A stretch of DNA of 64,000 bases from assembly GCA_032164245.1 (NCBI GenBank), contig JAVMKO010000004.1:37177626-37241625 (forward strand), in the 5' to 3' direction. The stretch comes from Sternotherus odoratus (taxonomy: Eukaryota > Chordata > Testudines > Kinosternidae). Of this stretch, positions 55,561 through 64,000 are shown piece after piece. Each line of letters begins with the position of its first letter. Position 1 is the first letter of the stretch. Below the pieces are notes generated by a model that did not search any database, had not been told where the DNA came from, and saw nothing but the letters and a program-made list of their open reading frames with translations. A program made the translations under genes and the position numbers.

Positions 55561-57328
55561 CTAAAGCCCACTTTTTTTCTGGTCTTGCACGAGAGATTTA
55601 CCAAAATCTGTCTGTGTTCCTAGGACCATGAAGCACCATGCTTTGCAAAAGACTTCTTCTGTTCAGTCTCCAACACAGAAGGGTCTCTGATGGTTTGTTT
55701 GTAGCTCAGCAGCCAAAAGACAATGGAATGGTCAACGCTAACTCACTGAGCTTCTGCACCACCACAAAGGGGGGTTGTTTCCAGGGAGACTCAACTGTCC
55801 TCTCTATCTCAAGAGTCCTCTCTATCTCAAGAGTCTCAAAGGAAGTTAGCTCTTGGGATTGTAGGATACTTTTGGCAGACTCCTGGGACCCATGTTGGGA
55901 AGATTGCATCTGCATGGCAGAGTAATAGGACTTGAACCCAGGGTCCCGGCTTTATCTGGGCTCTAATCCTCCACCCCAAGAGGATCCAAGGACCCTGGTT
56001 CTGAGCCTGAAAGATTTGTATGTGGACGGAAGGGGGTTTGGGTTCAGGTCCGAGTCTGGACTTACACTGCAGTGTGGACGTACCTGTGTGTGTTTCCATT
56101 TCCTCTTCTCTCTTTCCCTTTCCACAAATTCTTTCTGTTTGGAAGGTAAGTCATTCAGGATTCAGCATTTTAAAATGGTATTGGGAGGATGGTCAAAGCT
56201 GACATGTTAGGCTGGAAGATATTAATGGCTGCCATCAATCAATTATTTGATCTATAGACAATTACAGATGCGATTGAAGCTGTTGGGTCTGCAAACCAGA
56301 TGCAAAGAGCTCCATGTGTCCCCCATTTCCCTCTTCTCATTTTCTGATTTCCATCAAAATCAATAGACTTCTACCCATTGATGGCTAGAATATTCCCTGA
56401 AAGTTTGGAATTGATTGGAAGCTCTATAACAAAGCTATTGTGTTACACACACCGAAGGACAAATAGAGAAATGCTGTCATGTTGAGAATAAAGCCACATT
56501 TTGCTTATCCAAAAAGAAATGTCTTCCAAGTGAAAACCATGTTGAAAAGTAGATTTCCAGTTTGGAGGAGTGAAGATTATCTGAAGTCACCTGTTCTATT
56601 AATTACATTTTAGTTAAGAACACTTCCATAAAAATATTGCTCACCTAGAAGGTTAGAAAATGTATATTAATATTAATGTATATTAATTGCAGAGTCGCTG
56701 TATGCTGTCCTTGGACATGTTTGATCATGACTGAGAAGTGTGTTTTATTGGGAAGAGATTGGACTAAGTAAAGTGACCTCATTCCATGCACCTCCAGTAG
56801 GGCCCTTTTGCAACTTACAAACAGGCACAAGCAACAATATTCTCTTATGATGCCAATATACCATGTAGGCTGAAAATTTGTGTATTTTTGAATGTGGGAG
56901 TGATGATTAAGATAATCATCTTTTATTTGACCATATGATGCTCTCTTTGAAAGAAATAATAACTAAATACTGTCGTCACATTTAAAAGTCAGAAGTGCCT
57001 GAAAGAGAGGGAGTCTACCAATCATCAGGTCCTCACAAAAGGTAAGGAGCTATTAGCTAATAAATCACTATATATAAAATGTGAGAGAAATATGTACATG
57101 TTAAGGGCATATACACTAACTCACTTTAACAGTTGATATAAATTAATTTCCTGATGTGTATGACATGTGACCAGCTAATTCTGCCACAGTATGTTTCTGG
57201 ATATGAAATGCTGATAGAGTTAGGATTGAGCCTCACGTAGAGCACATTGTAGAAGTCTTATCAGGAGGTAACAAAGCCATGCATGACAATTGCCAGTTCC
57301 TCGTCTGAAAGAAACAGTTGCACCACCT
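55561..57328. other. Non-coding stretch; MITE fragment at 55960-56085
   Basis: A fragment around 55960-56085 ends TTACACTGCAGTGTGGACGT, the inverse of an ACGTC(T/C)ACACTGCAGTG-type MITE terminus. No gene seen elsewhere. AGAGTCCTCTCTATCTCA is tandemly duplicated at about 55800-55830. Confidence 0.45.
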
Positions 57329-57331
57329 TAT

Positions 57332-58312
57332 GGGTATGATTAGACTACAGATTGTAGTGGGTTTTTTTATAGCACTTCCCAATTTAGCGCAATAGGTTTT
57401 GCGCTAGAGGCTGTACACATTTAATCCCTGTAGCGCCAAAGAATGCACACATTTGCAGAGCTTCTGGCGGCAGTGAGAGTAGCGGGATAGGGCAAGTATC
57501 CCAGCATTGCAAAGGAGTGGGGTAAGGGGGAACTGGGAACCTGTGCGTAGTTACTTTTCCAAAACTGACAGGCTCTGTACACACCTCCCTTCCGCAACCA
57601 TTTATTCGGGGTTTCTCAAACTGGGGGTCGCCGAGTGCTCCCCGGGGGGTTGTGAGCTCCTGCCGCCGCAACTTGCGGCGGCAGGCCGGGGGGCCCGCGT
57701 GCAGCTGGCCACCTGGCTGCGGCGGGGACGGGGCAGGGGCGGGACCCGGCAGCCCTGCCACCAGCAGCGGCGGGGACCCGGCAGCCCGCCCGCAGCCCTG
57801 CCCGCAGCGGCGGGGACCGGGGCAGGGGCGGACCCGGCATCCCTGCCGCCCACAGCGGCAGGGGACCCGGCAGCCCTGCCGCCCGCAGCGGCGGGGGAGC
57901 TGACAGTCCTGCTGCCTGCAGCAGGGGGGACCCGGCAGCCCGCCCGCCCGCAATGGCGGGACCGGGGCCAGTGTTTAAAATTTCCAAGGGAATGTTGGGG
58001 AGGGTCTTAGGTGGGGTCACCTGAGGACGGACAGAAGAGTTTTAAATGCTGGCCAGAGAGGATGTAATGGGAATTCTGGGCCAGGGTGCTGGAGGCTGGA
58101 GGCTCATTATCACGCAAGGGGTGTACACATTCCCAACCTTGCGCTACAACGCTAGCACTAAAAGCTTTATGCCTCTCATTTATGAGGTTTAACAGTAGCG
58201 CTTTAAACAGTCAGTAAATGCGCAAAATGTGCCTTTGAAGTGTGTTCGGTCAGTGTAATTGTAGCGCTAATGGAGGGTTTTTGCGCTGCAAAGCTCCAGT
58301 CTAACCATACCC
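57332..58312. mobile_element. Harbinger-like transposon with GC-rich nested insert
   Basis: The inverted ends GGGTATGATTAGACT and AGTCTAACCATACCC match at 14 of 15 bases and are flanked by TAT on both sides (57329-57331 and 58313-58315). Near both ends are GCGCTA / TAGCGC motifs in inverted order, and GTACACATT appears in both halves. The middle (about 57605-58020) is a later insert beginning CGGGGTTTCTCAAACTGGGG, a hAT-type left end, carrying a GC-rich minisatellite. Pro/Ala/Gly/Arg frames of 80-190 codons on both strands come from that repeat. Confidence 0.78.
57715..57965. repeat. GC-rich minisatellite, unit about 33 bp
   Basis: GGGACCCGGCAGCCCTGCC followed by GCCCGCAGCGGC recurs about seven times with unit lengths near 32-40 bases. 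Confidence 0.85.
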
Positions 58313-58315
58313 TAT

Positions 58316-59467
58316 GAAGAAATGGGGAAAAAGCTGAACTGGCCATAACTGCTGCCTGCTCCCCAAGTAGCAGGTGGGAATTGAACCAGACTTCTGCTTA
58401 CCTAATTCCCCTTAATGAGAGTGAGTGGTAATATCTTTGCAATTTCTTCTGGTTGTTAGCCCCAGCTATTATCACCTCTTTCTTTCGTGGACTGAATCTA
58501 AAACCGCTAGCTTTCATTTATTAGATACCGAACTTTAGGTACTGAAGTTTTGACCTAAAGCCTTACTAAAAAGAAGATGCATACTGAAAATAATATAAAT
58601 ATTCTTTATACAGTATCTGTTCTGTAAAAACAATTGCTTTTATAACTAAAGAGACATATGCTGGCTTCTAATCCTGTACCATATGTGGGAAAACAAAATG
58701 CTTATATGCAAATTTAAGTTTCAGTCTCTGTTACACAAGCTAAATATTACATAGAGCTGTGATGCACTACAGAGGTGGAGATATTTCTTGCAATTCATAT
58801 TTGTCTAAATTCAGGGATTTGAAAAATCTGTGAAAATTAATTTACAGTGATTATTTCTCACAACAGGCAAGCAGTATTTTCCCAAAGCAAAGGCTGGCCA
58901 GCAGTGTGAAAATAATTCTAATTGAATATGTGGCCAGCTTTTTATGTGCTAAAATAAGCAGGTGCTAAAATAAACAGTTCTACTGTAAACACCATGTCTA
59001 TAGTAAGTGTATTTACTCTTTTAACAGTTGAGATAAACTGGGAAAGAGCAAGTTGTTTTCTTGCTTTACAAGCAAACAATAAGAACCTACATCTGCTTTT
59101 AAAATGACATGATTTCTTTTCTAGTGCCCAAGCAGATTTGCTCTGGGCCTAATCAGTTATCAGATCTTGTCTGCCATTGATGATAGCTGCAGTTTACATT
59201 CTGAGTGTGAGTATTATACTGGTGCAGGACAGACTTGTTTCAGTCAAACAGATGTTAATTTAGTCAGTAAACTTAAAGAGCTCCATTTTACAAGTGGCAA
59301 AGGGACATGAAGAAGTTTCTTTCTCTTTATGGTTTTTATATTCTTGACTTATAGAAGATACTTGATACTTTCATTCTAACTTTAGAATGCAAATATGGAG
59401 AAAAATTGTGATGGAAAATGTTTCCTTTGTTTACTACATTTTGAGATTTAACACATGAATAAAAAGA

Positions 59468-59510
<43 letters not shown>

Positions 59511-60430
59511 GAGAGAATTTTCATTCTTCAGTTCTTTTATGTGCAATTCAGTATGCCCAGCTCATACGAGAGCAGAGGGAGGAGACCTCACTTATGGCTG
59601 AAGTTACACCATGTGCACATTTGTACATTCAGATACAGGCATCAGGGCAGCCCATTCTTGTTACCCTATATTTAATGCTGCATATTTTCCCAGGAGAGAG
59701 ATTACACAGTGTTTCAGTCAAAGGAAAACAGGCTCTTTGGCTGTAGGCATGAGATCTTTGCAGGGGAATGGCATGAGAAAAACCAGCTGTGACACTGGTT
59801 GACGTCACAGTCTTTGTCTTCACTACTAAAAATGGTGTGTTTTTAGTGCAGGATAATGAACTATCTTGCTGTAAAATCCTAGTGGAGCAAAGGCACCTAT
59901 AGTTTTTACTGCGAGGTAGCAAAGCGAGGCCAGCCCTTATTCCCATTTTGACCTTACCCAATCTACCTTGGGCTAGACCAGTCAGGACTATGCTATGACC
60001 ATCTCTATGGCAAACACTGCCTCATTGTGGTGGGCAGAATGGGAACAAGCTGTTTCTTCTACAACATCACTGAGCCTGATGAGACTGTCTGGTTTTTAGT
60101 TGCTAAGCTATGTCTAGTAAAAGCTCAACCATTTCTGATGTGGGGTGGTGAGACAAATGACCAGGCCTCTGGAACAGCCTCTGCATAACTGTGGTGTGGT
60201 TGAGGATGCTGCATACCTACTGAATGGCTGCTCATCTTGTGATGGTCTATCAGGAGGATTTTATTGACTGCACACTGCTGAACCTGAGGCTACTGAATGG
60301 CATAGACATGTGATACCTACCAAAGCCCTTTTGAAATACTCTTTGACATTTTTATTTTTGACTTGTACATATCTGTGTTATCTCCCTACTTTCAGTAGTG
60401 AATCACGAGGTAGCCGTGTTAGTCTGGAAT
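58316..60430. other. Mostly non-coding; MITE fragment at about 59811-59990
   Basis: GTCTTTGTCTTCACTACTAA then AAAATCCTAGTGGAGCAAAG and TTACTGCGAGGTAGCAAAGC resemble a common turtle MITE with a GTCTTCACTA end. The right terminus is not clear. No gene seen. Confidence 0.45.
59470..59509. repeat. (CA)n microsatellite
   Basis: About 20 uninterrupted CA units. Confidence 0.95.
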
Positions 60431-60600
60431 TGCAGAAGTGACAAAGAGTCCTGTGGCACCTTAAAGACTAACTAAAGTATTGAAGCATAAGCTTTCGTGG
60501 GCTTTCGTGGGCTAGCCCACAAAAGCTTATGCTTCAATACTTTAGTTAGTCTTTAAGGTGCCACAGGACTCTCTGTCACTTCTACTTTCTGTAGTGTATT
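60409..60600. mobile_element. Penelope-type terminal sequence in palindrome
   Basis: GAGGTAGCCGTGTTAGTCTG then CCTGTGGCACCTTAAAGACT and AAGCATAAGCTTTCGTGGGC are hallmark pieces of the end sequence seen with the Penelope element at 22303. Here they occur twice in inverted orientation. Arms are 60434-60502 and 60513-60582 with two mismatches, around a 10-base duplication TTCGTGGGCT. Inverted terminal pieces are a known habit of Penelope-like elements. Confidence 0.75.
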
Positions 60601-60676
60601 TCAAACTTTTCTTCCACCTTGATTGTACCACCTATGCATTCACTAATAATACCCCAGGTTAAAACTACAGTGCCTT

Positions 60677-60760
60677 GTCTCCACTACAGTAGGATAGCTA
60701 ATATGCATTTCTTATCTCACTGTAAAAAACAAACACCACCCCCACCTTTTTTGGCAGTAA
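60677..60760. repeat. Small MITE-like fragment
   Basis: TGCCTTGTCTCCACTACAG followed by AGCTAATATGCATTTCTTAT and CTGTAAAAAACAAACACC resembles a shortened MITE of the 59.8-kb type. Confidence 0.3.
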
Positions 60761-60837
60761 TGGCAAAGCCATAGGATTACAGTTAGCAATAGTAGCTGAA
60801 ATCTGTGCAGGATGGTTACTTACTGTATGTCCATTCA

Positions 60838-61245
60838 TAGGCGCTGACTTCTCCTCTGCCCAGTGGGTGCTTGACACCCTCCTACTATCCCTCCCTTATC
60901 ACGTCCCCATTCCACGTCTTCCCCCAAAGTCCCCGCCCCCTTCCTGCCCCCATTCCACCCCTTTCCCCACTAAATCCCTGCCCCGTTTCCTCCCCTGAGC
61001 ACACCATGTCCCCGCTTCTCCCCCCTCCCTCTTGGAAAGTCCTAAGCACTACCAAACAGCTGTTAGGCAGCAGTGGGGCTGGGAGGGAGGGGGAGGAGTG
61101 CGTACGTGGCTGGGAGGGAGGGAGGGAGGAGCGGGGACGTGGCACGCTGGGGAAGTAAGGAGGAGGAGAGGAGGGGGGAGCTTGGGTGCTGGTGGGGGAA
61201 GAGCAACCTCTAATTTTTCTCTGTGAGTGCTCCTGAAATATTAGG
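60838..61245. mobile_element. Interspersed repeat beginning CATAGGCGCTGACTT, incomplete
   Basis: CATAGGCGCTGACTTCTCCT then GTGGGTGCTTGACACCC opens a C-rich half. A GCAGTGGGGCTGGGAGGGAG-type G-rich half follows after TTAGGCAGCA. The C-rich/G-rich symmetry and the GTGAGTGCTCC near the end suggest a palindromic DNA element common in turtles. No duplication was found. Confidence 0.45.
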
Positions 61246-62993
61246 ACTAGTGAGCAAAGTTCATTAGGTTTTTTTAACATTCAAAGAAAATTTAAACTAC
61301 CATATATGAATTGTCAACAGGTGTAATGGTCCCACGGTAAATATATCCTTAGGCTGCAAAATAGATAATTCTGGTCCAGTGGTACTGTGGCCTTGTGTTA
61401 AATTTACCATGAGAAGATAACACTTATTGGTGACCTTCACTGTATGTTGCTAAATATTGCCTCAGTGTATCTGAATATAATGCCTATTTTCATGTAGTAT
61501 AATTATAATTCATAAAGATAATACAAATGCTTTACAGAGAGAATCAAACAGAAGTGGAAGATCTTAAGGAAAGATTTAAACCGTATTCTGCCTGCATATG
61601 AAGTCATTGACATACATGAACCAAATGAACCACTTAGAGGTCAGAATTTAGACCTTAAAAAGAGGAAGTGACTCAATAGTGCAAAAAGAGTGGGGAAAGT
61701 GTTCCAGATAAATGGCCAACACAGGTTTATTTGTTTTTGTTTTTTAAAGACCTGCAACTGTGCTGTAGGAAATAATGAGAAAAGACAAGGAGGAAGTTCA
61801 GTCTGAAGTGTGAGTGCAGTGTGGGTGGAGATGAAGTCAGATGCAAAGTGGAATGAAATGCAGGCAGTGTCTGGAAAACCCAGAAGTTAATAAAATTGAT
61901 TTTTAGCTATTTTTAAGACTTGCTGGTCTCATTCAGATCGATTGAAAAGATGTCTTTAAATGAGCTGTTAGAGAGGGAAACTAACATGATGCCTAATCTG
62001 TATTTGCTTTTCCATAAAGTTTTATAGGTTTAAATTCAGTTGTAACCAAACTGAGCTCAAACAAAATTCTTGGCCAGTCTGGGTGCATTAGGGCAATGTT
62101 CAAAAACTGTTCTTTAGACTAGGCATTATTCTAGACTAAAATATAATTATTTTAACATGTTTCGTCCCTATCCACAGTGGTCAGCTAAATCATGTTAGGT
62201 GCCTATATGACAGTAAAGATAGGGAGTTCCTGATCACAGCTACTACTGAATGGATTCACGAATACAACAAACTTTGTAAAAAGGGTTTTAGCCCTTGAAA
62301 TATTAAGCAGCATTAATTAAGGGAGCTTGATTAATTAAAGGAGCATTAATGAAAGGAGAAACTCCCAAAGGAACTGTAATGCTAGAAGGAAATGACCATG
62401 GATACAGTTGCAATACAGTAAGGAAACTGAAATTAAAGTCCACCTCTCAGATCAGTATAAAGAAACAATTCTGTGTCCTCAGTTGCCGAATTGCAACTCA
62501 GCGCATTCTTGTTTTAAGTTTTCCAAATCTGTGATTGGATCAGCAAGTGCTTTTGCAATTAAATTAAACGCTTTCTCAACTGAGCCGGACACAAGAGCAA
62601 GAATGAATAATTTGGTCTTGGAAAGATTTGTACTTTGCAGGGAAATTCTTTGGGGATGCCCTCTCATTGCTCTTATTATAGAGCCTTGTGTTCTTTGAAG
62701 ACTTTTGTAGAGTTAGATAAATGTGTATCTGGTGTAACTGTGTAAGCCATGCATTGAACTTGAGGACCTGTGGCTTCCAAGAGAAAAGTGAATATTCACC
62801 TAGCTGGCCTAACACTACAGTACTGGGAATCTAGAGTCGGTTTCATAGTCTTGAGGATTTGAGATGATTTTTTTTCATGATGTATCTTTAAAAAACATAA
62901 AATGGAGTGTAGTTTTTTCAAAAGATGGCAGATTAACATTAGAAATGTAAGCCCTGTTTATCCACAGAATGAGGATACTCTCAACCTGGTCTA
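61246..62993. other. Non-coding stretch, no gene seen
   Basis: Frames up to 96 codons without domains. TTAATTAAGGGAGCTTGATT and AATTAAAGGAGCATTAATG at 62310-62350 are a short local duplication. Confidence 0.5.
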
Positions 62994-63418
62994 GGGCATG
63001 TCTTCACTACGACTTAACGTCAACTTTAACGACGTTAAGTCGAATTAAACGTGTACCTATCTTCACATACATGCCATTAAAGTCAATTTAAAGGGCCCTC
63101 AAAATCAACTTTATAACTCCTGCCTGACGAGAGAAGTAGCGCTAAAATCGACATTTCAAGGTCGATTGTGGACTAGTGAAGACGCAACTGACATTAATAG
63201 CCTCCAGAGGCTGTCCCACAATGCTCCATTCTGACCGCTCTGGACTGCCTCACTGCTCCACTGTGACTGCTCTGGACAGCACTCTCAACTCGCTGCTCTG
63301 GCCAGGTAGACAGGAAAAGACCCGGGAACATTTGAATAGCATTTCCTGTTTGGTCAGCGTGGCCAGCTCACCTGCACAGCTCAGTCGCCATTCAGAGCAA
63401 TCAGCAGCACAAGCCGCC

Positions 63419-63971
63419 ATGCAGAGCTCAGCATCACAAGACTCCATGCAGAGCTCAGCTGCCCTGGAGACCAGCCAGAGGAGAAGAGCTCCAGCGTGGT
63501 CCACTCGTGAGGTGTTGGATCTCATCGCTATCTGGGGAGAGGAATCCGTGATGTTGGAACTCCGCAACAACAAACGGAATGCCAACACGTTTGCCAGGGT
63601 CTCCAAGGCCATGCTGGAAAGGGGCCACAACAGGGACGCCCAGCAATGCCGCGTGAAAATTAAGGAGCTGAGGCAAGCGTTCCAGAAAGCCAAGGAGGCA
63701 AACGGACGATCAGGGGGCACGCCGCGGACATGCCGGTTCTACAATGAACTAAATCAGATAATGGGGGGTGCCCCCACCACCATCGCACCGGTCTGCGTGG
63801 ACTCCACTGATGGGATAATCGTCAGGGACGAGACTGATTCTGATGAGGACGACAATGAGGAGGAGGGAAATTTCACGGAGCAGCAGGAGGCCAGCGGAGA
63901 AACCGTGTTAGCAGACAGCCAGGAGCTGTTTATCACCCTGCAGCCAGCACCCTCCCAAGCCTCCCAGGGGG
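63419..63971 (+). CDS. Myb/SANT-like DNA-binding protein, first coding exon, partial
   Basis: From ATG at 63419 the frame is open for 194 codons to the window end. It has no stop here and therefore looks unlike a closed ORF. Residues 24-115 form a Myb/SANT-like trihelix: APAWSTREVLDLIAIWGEES (Trp27, Trp39), then RNANTFARVSKAMLERGHNR, QQCRVKIKELRQAFQKAKEA and CRFYNELNQIMGG. Residues about 137-150 are an acidic Asp/Glu cluster (DETDSDEDDNEEE), followed by SQELFITLQPAP. GGTAAGT at 63971-63977 is a strong splice donor, so I end the exon at 63971. An in-frame ATG at 63221 is an alternative start, but the usual start of related proteins fits 63419. The family binds transposon ends and helps bring the Harbinger transposase to the nucleus and DNA. 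Host-domesticated relatives exist, so a host gene is the alternative; the transposon end 425 bp upstream argues for the transposon. Confidence 0.82.
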
Positions 63972-63977
63972 GTAAGT
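63972..63977 (+). other. Predicted 5' splice site
   Basis: GTAAGT directly after CAGGGGG. The related pseudogene at 54.4-55.6 kb ends at the same donor hexamer, which supports a shared two-exon layout. Confidence 0.65.
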
Positions 63978-64000
63978 GTTTCTTTTTAAGGGATTACATG

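Larger units (their letters stand above)
62994..64000 (+). mobile_element. Left part of a PIF/Harbinger-type transposon, cut by window edge
   Basis: The terminus GGGCATGTCTTCACTACG is followed by a hairpin (GACTTAACGTCAAC against GACGTTAAGTCG). An inverted GACTAGTGAAGACGC lies at 63171-63185, so the first 190 bp look like a MITE fused to the gene-bearing part. About 425 bp from the end begins the Myb/SANT-like gene. PIF/Harbinger elements carry two genes, a transposase and a Myb/SANT-like DNA-binding partner. The transposase and right terminus would lie beyond 64000. Confidence 0.75.

Noticed and set aside
57384..58020. Frames of 83-189 codons on both strands
   Set aside because: GC-rich repeat artefact in the nested insert; no domain.
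63250..63936. Minus-strand frames of 60-156 codons
   Set aside because: Shadows of the plus-strand Myb/SANT-like gene, which has clear domain logic.

Overview
This 64 kb window is vertebrate nuclear DNA from a reptile, most probably a turtle. The sign is the repeat set: a tRNA-derived SINE with a CR1-like tail, a CR1 LINE 3' end, a Penelope-like element with a GIY-YIG endonuclease, a DIRS-type fragment, PIF/Harbinger MITEs ending in GTCTTCACTAC or GTCTACACT, hAT elements with perfect 8-bp target duplications, and solo LTRs with perfect 5-bp duplications. There is no operon layout, rRNA, tRNA gene or CRISPR array. I found no convincing host exon, so the window is intergenic or lies inside a very large intron.

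Layout. 1-8.2 kb is AT-rich, with only old palindromic MITEs. At 8.27-8.90 kb a hAT element carries a C-rich minisatellite. 8.9-22 kb is mostly unique, with a Harbinger MITE (10.6 kb), a hAT (12.1 kb), a small minus-strand LTR-flanked element (14.5-15.5 kb) and a LINE remnant (20.3 kb). At 22.3-23.4 kb a minus-strand Penelope endonuclease remnant abuts a GC-rich coding-like block with a 60-bp repeat. At 27.1 and 28.4 kb lie a SINE and a MITE. At 30.6-33.4 kb a hAT built of nested palindromes is followed by a 1.39-kb solo LTR. From 37.6 to 55.2 kb is a dense repeat field: four solo LTRs, several nested hATs, a Tigger-like MITE, a CR1 3' end, a DIRS fragment and a Myb/SANT pseudogene split by an LTR. 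At 57.3-58.3 kb is a Harbinger-like element with a GC-rich nested insert, and at 60.4-60.6 kb a near-perfect palindrome of Penelope-type ends.

The one apparently intact coding region is at the right edge: a Myb/SANT-like DNA-binding protein (start 63419, open to the window end, good splice donor at 63972) just inside a Harbinger-type terminus at 62994. It is probably the accessory DNA-binding gene of an autonomous PIF/Harbinger transposon whose transposase lies beyond the window. Several MITEs here share its terminus and could be its non-autonomous relatives.

Limits: family names rest on recognised motifs, termini and target duplications read by eye. No database search was possible.
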